Shown here piece after piece: positions 46,046 through 58,610 of a stretch of DNA of 64,000 nt. The position numbers were made by a program, and so were the translations under genes. The stretch lies in NCBI RefSeq assembly GCF_001632365.1, contig NW_024468576.1:62001-126000 (forward strand), in the 5' to 3' direction. The notes under the pieces were generated by a model. That model had not been told where the DNA came from. It saw only the letters and a program-made list of their open reading frames with translations, and did not search any database. Numbering within the stretch: position 1 is the stretch's first letter; every line of letters begins with the position of its first letter. The stretch is from Laetiporus sulphureus 93-53. Its lineage: Eukaryota; Basidiomycota; Agaricomycetes; Polyporales; Laetiporaceae.

Positions 46046-46364
46046 CTACGCAGTCCGACCGCGTAAGCTTGCAAGCTCACCGGCACCGCTCAGGCTGTGG
46101 CGGTAAGAGGACAGCTAATTGAACAAGGGCTTGCGCCAGAGGAGGCGCGCGACGCGTCTGGGCGCTTAGCGCACCTTTTGTCCTCGGAACATGCCATGTC
46201 AACGAACATAATTACCCGCTTCGACACTATGGCACAAGCAGACAGCAAGGTTATATAGTTCACATAAACAATGCAAATACTGCTCTCGACAACAATCGTC
46301 CATGTCAATCTGTGGACACTAAACTACACTGCATTGCCCTCGATGCATTCGCAAGGTAGACATA

Positions 46365-49300
46365 TCACGGCACACCAGCCATTTTCTTGAGCATGGTAAA
46401 CTCGTTCTTGCCCGTTGCTTTGCACAAAGCGTGGAATTTAGATGTCGGATCTGCAAGAAGGACGTGTGGCTTGTCAAATTCCGCGATTCGGCCTTGGTCA
46501 AGGAGCATGACCTGCGTGCGACGCTCAGAATGACGTGGAAGAGCAATAAACCTATTTACGCTCACCCGATCATAGTCTATCACCGTGCGTAATCTATGTG
46601 CAATGGTGAGGATCGTGCTCTCGGCAAACTCGCTGTAGTCGCGGGGTCAGTCGTCGAAGCACTCGCTTATGAGCTTTGTACGCACTGTCGTATTGTCTTC
46701 CCGATCAACTCATCCGTCGCATAGTCGACACTGCAGTCATTGAGTCTTGTTTTCAGAACTATCACCCGTAGCGCTTACCTCGCAGTTGCCTGGAACGTTC
46801 ACGATAGGCTTTCCCGAAATCATTTATAATATCTAAATGCGCGTACCTCATCCATCAGAAGAACCTTCGTTCGCTTGAGAATGGCTCGCGCCATGCAGAG
46901 CAATTGCTTCTCACTGTCGTTACGTTGACTTTCTAGCACAGTGAGGTGGTGGCCAGTACTCACCCGGTGGAAAAATTCTCTCCGCCCTCGGAGACCGGAG
47001 AATCTAGGTTGCGGAACACATTGGCATTCACAGTCTCAAGATCCTCATCAGATCTATCGCCCGCCGGTATCAGATGGACCCGGCGAAGCGCCTCATACTG
47101 AGCATATCAGAAGTCAAGGTCGAGTCCACAGAAGTATGAACAAACACACGATCTCTGCATCTTCATATTCATTGAACACATCTAACGTAGACCTCAACGT
47201 CCCACTGAGAATGGTTGGATCCTCTGTGAAGCGCAGTGATCAGTTTCATAGCTTCGAAAAACGACTCAAATAACTGACGAGGAATAATTGTAAGCTTGCC
47301 GCGCAGGTCAGTAAGACCCATTTTCGAGATGTCTAGTCCATCGATGAGGATTCGGCCTTCGGTCGGTTCTACGAAACGGAAGAAGGACAGGGCCAGGGTA
47401 CTCTTGCCTGATCCGGTCCTTCCGAGCACACCGACCTTCTCTCCCGGCTCTATTCTGAAAGTGAGGTTGTGCAGCACATTTGGCAAGTCGGGCTAGTTTC
47501 CCCAGTTTAAACTTGGCGACCATATAACCTGAGTCCAGTGCTTACTGCATAGCGGATCACTAGGTTCTCGCAGACGATTTCACCCTTCTCCGGCCATGCC
47601 GCAGGAGGTCTGGGCTCGATAAATTCTGGCGGTTCTCGAGGAAGCTCAGAAAATTCTTTGATACGCTCAACAGCGACCTAAGGCAATTACGGCCGTCAGT
47701 CACAGCCCCACCATTGAAAACTCCAGACTGACCATCGATTGTTCCAAGCCAACGAATCGACGGACCTATAATTTTGAAGGTTCGAGATTTCTACGGCATG
47801 TTTGAAACAGCCACGCTTACCAAAAAGAGTAGCTGGATGATGTATGGTTAGCATTGCCATAGGTCTGACGAGATAAAGGTCACATACGTCATTCAGCACC
47901 GTCGAAGCGAACGCGAGGGCGAACCCAGCCAGAGACGCATTGATACTGGGGGTGAGGATGGCGATGAAGGCGGTAACGCCGACGACAGCGCTGGAAAGAA
48001 GGTTGAATCGCGCAGATAGCCAACGATTCACTTGATTGAAATTATCAGAGGTATGTACCTCCGGTCGCAATGAGACATGCATACCTCCCCACATCCAATA
48101 GTACGGGTTTGCATTCTACAGTGATCGAGTCAGGCGCGGCTTCTAAAGTGGAATAGGCCCGCCTACCGTATCGACGCAACGCAACATGTCCCTCATGAAC
48201 TTAGTCGAAGCACCGAAGGCGCGCAACACCGTCACTCCTGCTATAGTCTCGCCATAGATAGAGTATAAAGGAGAGCGTGTCACAGAATCTGCACAAGATT
48301 GTTAGAAAATAGCTAGTTCATTCAATTGCTCTTGCTTACCCAATCTGCGCATGTCTCGCGAAGTCTGACCGTAAACCTATATAACGTAATGAGGAGATGA
48401 CATTTTATCTTCACAAACATTCAGTGGAATCTTGCGGTACTTACTTTGCCAACTAGATCAAAGAGATGAGCAGGCAATCGGGAAGCCAGAACACATAAAT
48501 CAACTTACTGCTGTAGTATAAGGTGCCAAACAAGACGGCTGCCAATAGAAACGGGAAGCCGCCAACATATGTGATGGTAATGAACGTCGTCGTCACGGAG
48601 AAACAGTATACGACACTTCGTCCAAAATTGTCTGGAAGAGAACTGTCGACACCTATAGACAAAATCATGAGGACGAATAAGGATTTATTGACAAGAAAAC
48701 TACCTTCGAAGTCCTTTCCAAAACGGTTCAAAAGCCGTCCGCGAGATATCGTATCATGGAACCGGATATTTGCGAACAGCACGCCCTCGAGCAGACCTGA
48801 GCATCGATGAGAAAATGCGAGGAATTATATGAAGAATCTTACGTTTATGTAGGACAGTGGAAGCGTGGATACCGCCGTAGTCTGGCAGGACATGTGTCAA
48901 TGTATATAGCTACCGTGCATCCATCGTACTCACATACAACAAACCATCGCAGAGTTGTCAAGACGACACCTAAAGACATTATCAGAATGAAGGGGATATC
49001 TGCAATCGTGAGACGTTACCTATGCAAGTAATCTGGACATCACGAATGTTATACAAGCGCGAAAGAACGTAGAACGTAGATTACTTACAGCGGCGTAGAC
49101 CGTGATGTAGAACATTGCGCTCTTCGGCTCGCCTGTGTCCGTAGACGACCCAGTCCATATGCTGTGAACAGAGCTCGGTCTTTCCTGCACGGTACGCCTG
49201 AAGCACGATACATACCGAAGCCATCCATTCTCAGCCACTGGGCTCAACGCTGCGAGCAGCAGTGCAGCCACGAAAACAATCCAAAAGCCCCATTCGCCGC

Positions 49301-52300
49301 AAGCGCCAAGATAGGCTGTCCAGACATCCTTGCCAATGTGTCCTACAGCGCGTTTCTCCTCCTCGATGAGTTTCCGAGGCACCTTCTTCGGCCCTGCTTT
49401 GACGTCGGCTTCCGTACCAGCTGCAGTCGACGTCGTCTCAGAGCCGTCCTCCGTGATCTCTGTAGAATATTCCTGGACGGGCACAAGTTCCTCAACTGTC
49501 TCGACCGCAGTTTCCTCCTTATCGTCTTCTTTATCAGCAACGCCTGACTGAACCAACGTGCTCATGACCCCAGATGAGCGGAAGCCGTCGACGTCGCCTT
49601 GATATTGCACTCTACCATTATCGAGCGCAACGACGTACTCTGCGCCAGGAGCACAAAGCTGCACGTGGTGCGATACCAGAATCACGGTTCGTCCAGTCAT
49701 CAGATCGCCTTTCAGGCACTCGTGGTACAGGTGACGAGCAGTGTGAGCATCGACTGGGAACGGAATGAGTAAGACCACGAGGCGATCACTACAACTACGA
49801 GACTTACCAGCGGACAGCACGTCGTCCAAGAGAAGGACTGAGGCCCGTGAGTAGACCGCACGAGCGAGTGACACTGATAAATTCTCGTCAGTAAGTCTGC
49901 CGGTAATTTGTAATATGGTACTGCACCTCTGGCTTTCTGGCCACCTGATAGATTCACCTAACAATATATATTCAGATCGCGATGCACCACCCAAAAGCGA
50001 GCCCTCGTAACACTCACTCCTTTCTCCCCGATCTCGGACATATCACCATCCTCGAGAATCTTGAGGTCACTCTCGAGAGCACACACCTGGAGAGTCTTGC
50101 GATAACGTTCCTCGACGTATGGCAAGTCGAACAGGATGTTGTCTGCGAACGCACGTGAGCATGCGATAACAATGAATAATTTGCGGAAAATACCTTTTAT
50201 GGAGGCATTGCGAAGCCAAGCAGACTGCACAAAGATCGATCATGCAATCAAAGACAGATATACTCGAAGACTAACCTGAGGAACATAAGCGCAGACACCC
50301 TCGACTACCCACTCTTCCTCGGGTACGACCACACCAGCAAACGAAGAGATGGTATCTGGAGGTGTACGAGGAGATATCACCTGTCCCGCCAGTACATCGG
50401 CCTCTCCCAACAGTGCTAAACATCGATGTATCAGCTCGCCGGACAGTTTGACAAGGCAGAACAGCAGTCTTACAAAGCAGCAGCAGTGACTTTCCACTTC
50501 CAAGCCTGCCGCATATCAATGTGAGCTCGCCGAGCGGAAAGTTGAGCGAGAGATCAAGGAGAGTGAACTTCTGCTGGGGAGTCGACGCGACGGACGGAAT
50601 CGCGCTCGCTCCATGTACGCGATCCTGTGGCCAGGTGATCGTTGCATTTTGTAGTATGATGGGATGAGGTTGGCCATCCAGAGGTTCAACCTTGGCTACT
50701 TCCTGGCCGAGCAAGTACTTCTCGATGCGCCTCATTGACACAAGAGACTAGGCAGTGTATAAGTACGGGACAGTAAAAGAATGTCGAATAGTACACACTT
50801 GGAGCATGTTGATGAATGTCTCTGGAAGTGCATTGAGAGCAAACTTCATTTCGTTGAAGACTTACATTGGTTGTCAAGATAATTTGCAAAAAATAAACAA
50901 CGAATTGGACGCACTGCTAATCTTCGAGGAGAGACCATTGATCATTAAGGCCTAAGAAGTAAGCTCTACATGAAAGCACTCACAGATGTAAACGCAATAG
51001 ACGGCGTCAGCACTTGCTGGCGAACGACGGCGAAGTGCCAGAACGAGACGAGCGTGACGACGATAGGAGTTGAGTTCCTGTGCGGAGCAGAAATGAACAC
51101 AAGCCTTGAGCTGCACGCAGTAATCGCACACACCAAATTGCATTGAATAGAACCTATAAAACAATGAGTGATAGGTTCACCGTATAAATTAAAAAAAACG
51201 ACAAGCCCATACCTCAATATGGTAATTCAGGCGTTGGTATTTTAGCTCCTTGGCACGGATCTTCATAACCCTCTCCTCGAAGCTGCGCTCCCAAGCCATG
51301 AACTGACGTTGCACAACTGTCAATTATTCATCACCATAGCGGCAGCGTAACCCTCTCACTTTCAGCATTCTGATGCCACCAAGGATCTGGAGCGATGGAG
51401 ATCAGCACATTACATACTGGCATGTGATCCTTTACTCACCTCGTTCATCAACGAAACACGTTCATCGCGTGCTTTCATGAGATTGTCCTGAGCTCCAACG
51501 ACGACCTTGCCGGCAAAGTGGTTCAAGGGCAGAAACAGACACGTCACCGCCAGTCCGATGAAACATGATATACCTAAGGAAAGCATGAATTAACGCTCTA
51601 CCCATACATAGCCCACCCATGAGACATACCGAGGAGGTTATACAGGAACAGTGTCCCGATCACGATCTCAACAGGTGAATCTGCGGCATCAATGAGCCAA
51701 ATTACTTCTTCAGGCGAACAAAGCCTTCGTACCGATCAGAGTGAACAAATGCCAAGCAAACTCGCTCACGCGGTCCACATCCGTGGTCATAAGGGTCATA
51801 ATCTGCGCCTTGCTCGAGAAGTCGTCTTCCTCTTTCTCTTTTGACTTTCCATCTCCACTCGCCGCGCTACTTGTCGCGCCATCTGAGGCAGCCGCAGGAC
51901 CTGACGATGACGCGACGTCCTTGCGCACAAGCGTCTTCGCAAACAGTATTGAGTTAAGCTGCACCTTGAGGCGGACTTGCAACGTAGTAGTTGATAGCGA
52001 CCACAATTGCCCGGTAACTGTCGGGTACATCAGAACAACCTGGCCGCTCTGCCGCGTCACATATCACTCACTAAGGTGTGTTATCGCATTGCTAACGAAC
52101 AGCCCAGTGCAGTAGACCCATCCCCACCCTCGGTTCGTCCTGTCAGGGTCCACCTCCAAATAATACACGACATTCCGAAGGAAGAATGCTGGCGTATAGA
52201 ATAGCACAGCAGCTACAGCGGCAAGCACCACGACGGCCATAATCATTCTCGCATTCACGCGCACCAAGCGGTACAGCAGCTCCCATCCCGAACCTGGCTT

Positions 52301-53222
52301 AGGCTTCCACGATCCCACGCGCAGCTTGTACGCCCGCATTGCCGCCCGCATGGTCGCGAAGAGCGTAGTTGCGCGCATGTCCGCAGGCACGATCGGCAGG
52401 TCGGCGATCTCGAGGCTCTCCGACGTGTTCCCAAGCATAACAACCTTGGTCGTGTACGAGAACAACAGCGTGTCCCACATTGATGCGCCCCTGATGCCGC
52501 ATACATTGTCAGCGTATTGTGTGCTGACCTTCATTATCGTCTTCTCAGAATAGATCTGTTCCGGCGGGAAGTGCAGGGGAGGGCCGCACGGAGTCGTCGC
52601 TGCGATGACGAGTGAGATAGCGTATAGTGTGAATGTCGCATAGAACAGGCCGAGCGGTACTGCGGACACATCCGACGATCCTGTATGTGCAAGGCGCGAG
52701 GATGGTAGGATGGCCGTCGTGAAGAACAGAGCAGTCGCGACAAACGTCAGCGCGGAAAGGTGGACGATATATACAGCATGCGACCCGTCTTGTTTCCTGA
52801 CAGACCGTCCAGCGATGATGAGCAGGTAGAGCGCGAAGGCGACATGGAGGGCATGGATTAAGGCTTGGCTGCGGTCGTCGTCTATTGCTGACCATCCAAG
52901 GCACACGCTCTGAATCGCCAGGATGGAACCCAGGAATATGGAGATGGCGAGCTTACGCAAGCGCATCTATACAAAGATGTCAGTGCAATGAGGATTCACA
53001 GAGAGCCCCACGTACTCGATACCAGAATGCCTCTTCATTCACAGGATACCCGTCAATGCGGTCTTCCGGCTTGGTGACGTCGAACGGATCCCTCTCTGGC
53101 ACCTCCTCACTGATGGGTAGCTGAATCTTGCCTCCCTTGGGACGAAAAATCAAAAACACGATCAGACTGCATGCTGCAGCACCGGCTAGGGTGATGGCGA
53201 CCGGCAGCTGGTATGGTGGCAT
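46365..53222 (-). CDS. ABC transporter, ABCC (MRP) family, full-size
   Basis: Starts MPPYQLPVAITLAGAAACSL (first membrane span). A multi-span TMD0-like region follows (SIFLGSILAIQSVCLGWSAI, ALHVAFALYLLIIAG, LGLFYATFTLYAISLVIAAT), then TMD1 with LMTTDVDRVSEFAWHLFTLI. NBD1 has Walker A GRLGSGKSLLLL, signature NLSGGQKARVSLARAVY and Walker B SVLLLDDVLSAVDAHTA. An acidic linker precedes TMD2 (GFWIVFVAALLLAALSPVAE). NBD2 has GVLGRTGSGKSTLALSF, a degenerate signature FSTGEKQLLCMARAIL, Walker B KVLLMDEATASVD and ILTIAHRLRTVID. Ends FTMLKKMAGVP. Both ATPase sites keep the P-loop lysine. The transporter probably exports organic anions or conjugates across the plasma or vacuolar membrane. More than twenty introns make the exact protein uncertain, but family and both ends are firm. 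It is the first gene of the minus-strand array. Confidence 0.87.
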
Positions 53223-53559
53223 TGCGGGTTAGCCGCAGCTGTCCGTCCTGCAAACGAGCTTTTGAGCGATGCCTATCCTTAAAAAATGGACCCCTTTTGA
53301 CAGGCGGTCCCGATGATGGGATCAGAATATATGAGTCGGACACTATCAGTACCGAAATTGATGACTGCCGCTGGTCATGCACATTGACGCTGTCAACACT
53401 GCTCCACCTCGCGGGAGCGCCGACGACTGACCTTACCTGAATACTGAGTCAACTCTGCGTCGGTTGTTTCCTGACTGGAGAATATGCGTGCTCGTCAAGA
53501 TTAACGACGAGAGAGAACCGCAGCAGGAACGTCGGCGGCGGATACAGCACATGGTGAAC

Positions 53560-54010
53560 GTGCGTGACAGATAAGCGTAACGCCGCAGACGCGGATCATA
53601 ATTGGTGTTACGCTACAGCTGCGCGCTGCAGGTCTTCACACGCGAATCCTCCTGCACGCCTGCGCAATTACCTCGGAAATCGTGCTGGCGCTCTGCACGC
53701 GTTCAAGTCGATTTGAACGTCTTCCGGAGTCTTCTTACCCACCAGGAACTCGCCTTCACGCTTCAAGATGATGGTACAATTCGTAAGATAACGCGAACGG
53801 ATCGAAAAAGCCTGTCTGCTTGCTGAAACTTACGAATTTTGAAATTGGGCCGGTGAACAATGTCAGGGAATGCGCTCAATCTGTGAAAAACGAGATGTCT
53901 CTGATAATGACAGCCAAAGGCGAGACTCGGAAGGCCACGTATTTCTCAAAGTTCAACGCACAATTACGCCAGCTCGTATTACCATCCGGACGTATCGCTC
54001 CGGTCACTGC
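53560..54010 (+). pseudogene. Relic of DNA primase PRI1 (promoter to early coding region)
   Basis: The segment at 53.67-53.99 kb aligns with PRI1 codons for PEIMLAFYKR (here SEIVLALCTR), LFTHREFAFTLQGD (here LLTHQELAFTLQDD), RFEIGPVYSAR (here NFEIGPVNNVR) and NFTPQLRELV (here KFNAQLRQLV). The copy lacks about 35 bases after ttcaagtcgattt and changes frame several times, so it cannot encode primase. Upstream, gcgtgacagataagcgt near 53.56 kb resembles the PRI1 promoter (gcgtgacaaatacgcgt), so the duplicated piece included the promoter; the MluI boxes are lost. Confidence 0.75.
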
Positions 54011-54034
54011 AATCATCCGCGAGTGGTACTGGGC

Positions 54035-54360
54035 TTACCTGAGGATCACCTTTGCAAGGATCTTTCTCATTTCTATCGGGTCTGCAGACACAGGTGAGTG
54101 ATTCCTTGCACTCGGAGGAGCCTCCTGGGAGCAGAGTCTCAGCCGGTTCTGTAGCTTCATCCTGAGCGGCGCGGAGGAAAGTGTATCGAGAACGGATGCT
54201 CTAATGATACTATTCAATGTAATTTGTGCTTTCTTGTATACCCTCATCATTGATCGGACTGCAAATTCTCGCCACCGGCTGAATGTCATGCATGTTTGCG
54301 CTCCACCGCGCATCGGTCTGGACTCTGGGCGACCGGTACATTGCTTTCAATGATGACCTG
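54035..54360 (+). pseudogene. Relic of the SNX9-like gene (exon 2 region), joined to the PRI1 relic
   Basis: The bases around 54036-54180 align with SNX9-like gene positions of about 13579-13735: gaggatcacctttgcaagg against gaggatcgccttcgcaagg, ggaggagcctcctgggagca against ggaggagccttttaggaggc, and gagtctcagccggttct against gagtctcaaccggttct. A second weaker block at about 54.33-54.35 kb (ctttcaatgatgacctg) resembles the PX-domain coding sequence (gttcaatgatgagttc). Stops and indels disrupt all frames. It follows the PRI1 relic in the same orientation, whereas in the intact locus this gene precedes PRI1. Confidence 0.65.
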
Positions 54361-54587
54361 GTGAGCATCTATAGCCAGATAATTACTCACCGTTGAGCCT
54401 CAGACATTGATGCTTGAACAGACGACCAACAAGAGCACGTTGACGCGACAAGCTCCACCCACTCTCTCAATGCTAGGCTGCGGCCCACACGGTAACATGA
54501 TGGCTGGAATTTGATTCATTGTGATACAATCCTCGGAGATACTAGCATTCAACAAAGTCGAATCAACGAGGTCGTTACCTACCCTAT

Positions 54588-55301
54588 CTAACCTCCATGT
54601 GCATCATCTGGTCTCGCGGCAGCCGAGATCTCTGCCACACCGATACAGTACTCTCTCGCCTCGTCCACGAAGAGCGAACCGGAGCATGGTCTCTTCTCTG
54701 CACAATGCCATCGTGTTCCGTGCGAAGATGGCATGGCGATCAGCACGGCGATCTGGAGCTTTCCAATCTGCAGATCGTCCGGCACTCTGCCAGCAGGCAG
54801 CTTTTCAGCTCTGACGGCTGGGCTACGACGTTCAAACAGTAGTCGTCGAGAGCGATGGGGGAGAGCCGGGCCGCTGGCATAGTCGCTCGCTCGCGGCAGG
54901 AACCTGGCGGACAGTGGCTGTCGCATCATTGAGTCCGTACGCAAGCGGCACTCACCCTCGGGTGCTGGTCGGACAACGTTACTTACCAAAATTGTCTGCC
55001 ATCTCCCGCCAATATCCCCTCTATTCTTCTTCTGTGAGTCCCCAACACCATCATGCCTCAGTTCCAGGCCAGCACACATGTCCCACAGTCGCGGCTTTTC
55101 GACCAGCGGGCGCTCTATAGGTATCACCCGCCTGGTGGGGTTCATGAAGCTCATGCTCGGGTAAACGCGGCGGAGTACGACGATGGACAGAACGGCGCCG
55201 ATGAAAAGGCCCGACGCGAGGAAGACAAGGATGAGTGGGGGGCCGTCGGTCGATTGAGCGACTGTTGCGGGCGTGCCATCGATCGACGTGATATCAGACA
55301 T
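54588..55301 (-). CDS. Single-span membrane protein, paralog 1 of a pair (KPRLWD / IAMPS / IGVAEI motifs)
   Basis: Two exons (55301-54987 and 54917-54588) give 214 residues. The start MSDITSIDGTPATVAQST is followed by one membrane span at about residues 22-42 (PLILVFLASGLFIGAVLSIV), a basic edge (VLRRVY) and the motif EKPRLWDM. After the intron come PLSARFLPRASD, a basic region, and the conserved-looking tail LQIAVLIAMPS and YCIGVAEISAA. I do not recognise a named family. The protein is a clear paralog of the gene at 61.2-61.9 kb, with the same layout, nearly the same length and a phase-0 intron at the same place. The 69-nt intron is a multiple of three and stop-free, so an unspliced form of 237 residues is also possible. 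Further 5' exons cannot be excluded. Confidence 0.7.
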   Translation of the reverse strand: MSDITSIDGTPATVAQSTDGPPLILVFLASGLFIGAVLSIVVLRRVYPSMSFMNPTRRVIPIERPLVEKPRLWDMCAGLELRHDGVGDSQKKNRGDIGGRWQTILVSNVVRPAPEGECRLRTDSMMRQPLSARFLPRASDYASGPALPHRSRRLLFERRSPAVRAEKLPAGRVPDDLQIGKLQIAVLIAMPSSHGTRWHCAEKRPCSGSLFVDEAREYCIGVAEISAAARPDDAHGG

Positions 55302-56142
55302 GCAGGGCGCGCAACGGGCAATGTTTGGCCTCCACAAAGACTGTCATACACAAAGAGCAATTTGGGTATATGTTACCGTCCAGCGAGGACGTGCTGTGGG
55401 CAGAGGGGATTATTATGCAGGGCCGGAGCTATATAGCTCACCTGTCCACGGGAGCTTCCTCAAGTCCGCCCGAACGGGGATCATCATCCCAGAGGCGTCA
55501 GGAAGCACCCGAAGACCCACATTCGATACGGAATCAACGGTGGACACCCCGCATTGCGCAAGTGCCCCGGCCTTCGCAGTGGTGTTGTGACTTGGCGGGC
55601 ACGGGCCGGCAACGATGAGAATCATGAGACATACATTCAGAGCAACGATCGTCGGACTTCCCGCGAACGTGGAGACTCTCAATTGCCGTGTGTACCGAGT
55701 GGGAGCAAGCGCATCATGCAAAGCCGACAAATGAGGGCGTAGGCAGGGCGTTGGGCTTTGGACGGAGACGATCACGGGTCAGACGTGGATTTATAGAACT
55801 CACGGATGCTGCTTGCCGCTCATGATCCTCCCACCCAAAAGGCTGCCGAACGTCTTGGGGTGCGATTGTTACTCGATTGAGGAAAATTAAACTTTAACAC
55901 GGAGGCTTCTAGTGCGGTCATTGTGGCGCCAAGTAGTTCACGCAGACCGTCTCGAAGAAATCTGCATACCCCATATACGCGACGACGACGATGACACAGT
56001 AGTCACCGGAAGGCTTGCGGCTGATCGGACTAGGAAAAGACTGTGTCACGAGCTGATAGCTGAAGCGCTGACCCATAGTGGAGTGGAAGGATGAGTGAAG
56101 AAAAGTAGCACACACTACGCGACCCTACCGTTCCATGCAGCT
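55302..56142. other. Intergenic region
   Basis: About 840 bp between the LCP5 stop and paralog 1. An open frame at 55413-55775 (-) includes a hydrophobic stretch (TIVALNVCLMILIVAG) and could be an upstream exon of paralog 1 or chance. No other feature is visible. Confidence 0.35.
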
Positions 56143-57421
56143 TCACCTGCGGTTTGTCGAGTGTCTCTTTGCCGCCTTTACGTCCCTCGCGAACCTGCTC
56201 CTCTTCCTTGGCTTCGGCCCGTCGTCACCCAAGTCCTCAAATGCATCCTCCGCGCCCCTCGCCCTCGATCTCGCCAACACGCTCTCTTTCTTACCCCTCT
56301 GTCGCAACTCTTCATAGCCATCACCGACGACCCCGCCGCGCGATCTCCCAACCGACCTGAGGATATCGCCAAACTCGTCCTCGAAACCTCCTCCGCGCCC
56401 ACGACGGCCCGACGCAGCGGCAGTCCCTCCAAGCGCAATGTCCGCCTCGTCCTGTTTCCGCCGCTTCGCGTCGCGTTTCTTCATGATCAGTCGCGTCATG
56501 TTCTCCTCCTCGAACTCGGTTATGCGCTGCAGCTCGCGCGCCCGCCCGGACACGATGCCAGGCGTGGAGCCAAGGCCGGAAGTAGACTCCACGAACGGTT
56601 TTGTAGGATCGAGACGCGCAAGAGTGGAAAGCGCAGTTGGGACTGGCACCCGGCGGGACTTGTCCTTGTTCCTGCGAGGCTCAGTATAGGGCATGGGTGC
56701 CAGCTTTGGAGGGCGGTAGATCCCGTCTCGTCCGCGAGTGTCCTCTTCCTCCCTTTCTTCATCCTCTGAGCCAGACCCCTGGTCCATAAGGGCTTGCGGG
56801 TTCGGCTTGAATGCAAGAGGATCTGTAGTAGGAGTAAGAATTAATGCGATCTTCTGGGGTATAAGCAGATATTGCTCTCACCATTGACAACGTTCTGGCT
56901 CGCAGACGGGGCTTCCTCTGCGACTCGCACGAGCTTATCAATCTGATACTTCATTCTGCCTTCCAGAACCTTGACCTTCTCCAGCACAACTCTAGCCTCG
57001 ATCATTGAATCGACTCTGTCTCCTGCGCCGGGGCCGCGGGCAGGTCGGTCGGGGGCACTGAAGGACTGGGACGGTGGTGATCTCTCTGTCAAAGCATGAC
57101 CAGCAGCACGCCGAGAGCAAACCAGAACCAGTGATTGGAGGTAGGACAGCATGAGGTGATGTTTCAGGGAAAGTAAGGAGATTCCGTCCTTGGTGTCAAT
57201 GTCGCTGGGAGAGCGTGTCACTCAGTATTCTGTGTCATGCAACACATGTAGTATACATACTTTTCCTTTATTGCCTTAACTGCTTCTCGTACGGCAGACA
57301 TGCCTTGCCGCATGCAATCGACGAGCTCGCAGAAGTCGTCTACTTCTCGGCTATAGTCGACAGCAGGCGACCCAGTGTCGGCATCCAGCCTTTCTGACCG
57401 TCGGCCTTCTAAAGGGCCCAT
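56143..57421 (-). CDS. LCP5: LCP5 / neuroguidin, U3 snoRNP-associated ribosome biogenesis factor (Sas10/C1D family)
   Basis: The start is the ATG at 57419-57421 (MGPLEGRRSERLDADTG). The N-terminal helical part has VDDFCELVDCMRQGMSAVRE. Across a short intron comes DTKDGISLLSLKHHLMLSYL, the core Sas10/Utp3/C1D signature, then ARVVLEKVKVLEGRMKYQID. The next exon has DPLAFKPNPQALM, then DGIYRPPKLAPMPYTEP, both hallmarks of Lcp5/neuroguidin. The C-terminus is basic (RRGRGGGFEDEF, PKPRKRSRFARDVK) and ends HSTNRR. Family members act in the nucleolus in early 18S rRNA processing. An upstream TTG in frame is not a credible start. The gene lies between the two membrane-protein paralogs. Confidence 0.92.
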
Positions 57422-58610
57422 TTCCTGATACGTAGCTCTGGTCAATGTGGTGTGGTTGCGTGAACCCTAAGGTGGGTGAGCGAAGTGAATGTAGGATGGT
57501 GAGGATGGCGGTCAGGAAAATCTCACAGCGGGATCTCGGGGGATAAAATATTCGATCTCCGAAAACGCGCCTCAGCCACTCACGCGTGTTGGCTGCTCGC
57601 TGGTCGAACTCGAGTCATCCTCGTCGCTGGACTTGCAATTTGATCTATTTGTCTTGACCATTAAACCCGATTTCTCTGCCACGGGAAGCCGTCGTCGGAT
57701 TCCCGCGATTTGTCCGGCGGACACCGATGAGCAGTGGAACCGCGAGCTCAAGTGCTTGTGAGGATTGCCAGTGCTGCAGCTCGCCTGCCTGGTATGTGGC
57801 GGCGGCCGTATGCCATTGGACCGCGAAACGACGCAAAGCCGTGCAAGGTTTATCATTGCCAGACTTTACCTGCCAACCGCGCGCCTTACGCGTGAGATCG
57901 TACGTGGCTCTCATATCCATTCATTGGCCTTCCATTCCGCCCGCTCTGTCATCCGTATGGTTCCGTCGGGAAGGCGCACCACTTTTTTTTAGGGAATGCC
58001 ACCTAACGTCCCAGAAAGACTTGTCAACGCAAGATGGGCTGACCACGTCCTGACTCATGCTGGGGTGTTACCCGGGTAAACAAATCGTCGGACGACTCAT
58101 ATACTAGCTCTCGTCATGGCTGTGCCATTTGTTGCTTATATCTGCTGAACATCCTTCCTGGCTGCCGTATTCCCTCTTTTTGCTACTCTGAGACTGTTTC
58201 ACATTGGCATCTTGACGTGATAGATAGCGGGCGCCGAGATGAACGTCGTGAGAAAGCAAGGTGTGTACATCTGCTGATGCTGCTGTTCATCCTTCCTGGT
58301 CGTCTGGGAGGAGACGTTGGTGATCTACATCCGTCGCTATGAAACGTCCGCTAGTGGGACGTCGTTCTGGCAGACTGATGCATCGTATCACCAAGCTGCA
58401 CTGCTTTGCCGCACGGGAGATTTTCAGGCGTCAGGCTGTCCGAGCGCTGAGCTGACAAGACGTCAGTCAGCAATGCTTTAAAGCGGCCATCTTTGTCCTG
58501 TGCAAAGCAACCCATTCTGTCCGCACTGCGACTAGGCATCCCTCTGGCAATAGCACGTTACGACTCTCGCCCATCCTCATTCCTCTTGACTGCTTGTACT
58601 GACTTCTGAA
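57422..58610. other. Divergent intergenic region between LCP5 and malic enzyme
   Basis: About 1.2 kb between head-to-head genes. A local duplication is visible: atctgctgaacatccttcctgg at about 58139 and ctgctgttcatccttcctgg at about 58278. An open frame at 58351-58539 (-) has no recognised homology. It could hold missing 5' exons of the malic enzyme gene. Confidence 0.4.
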
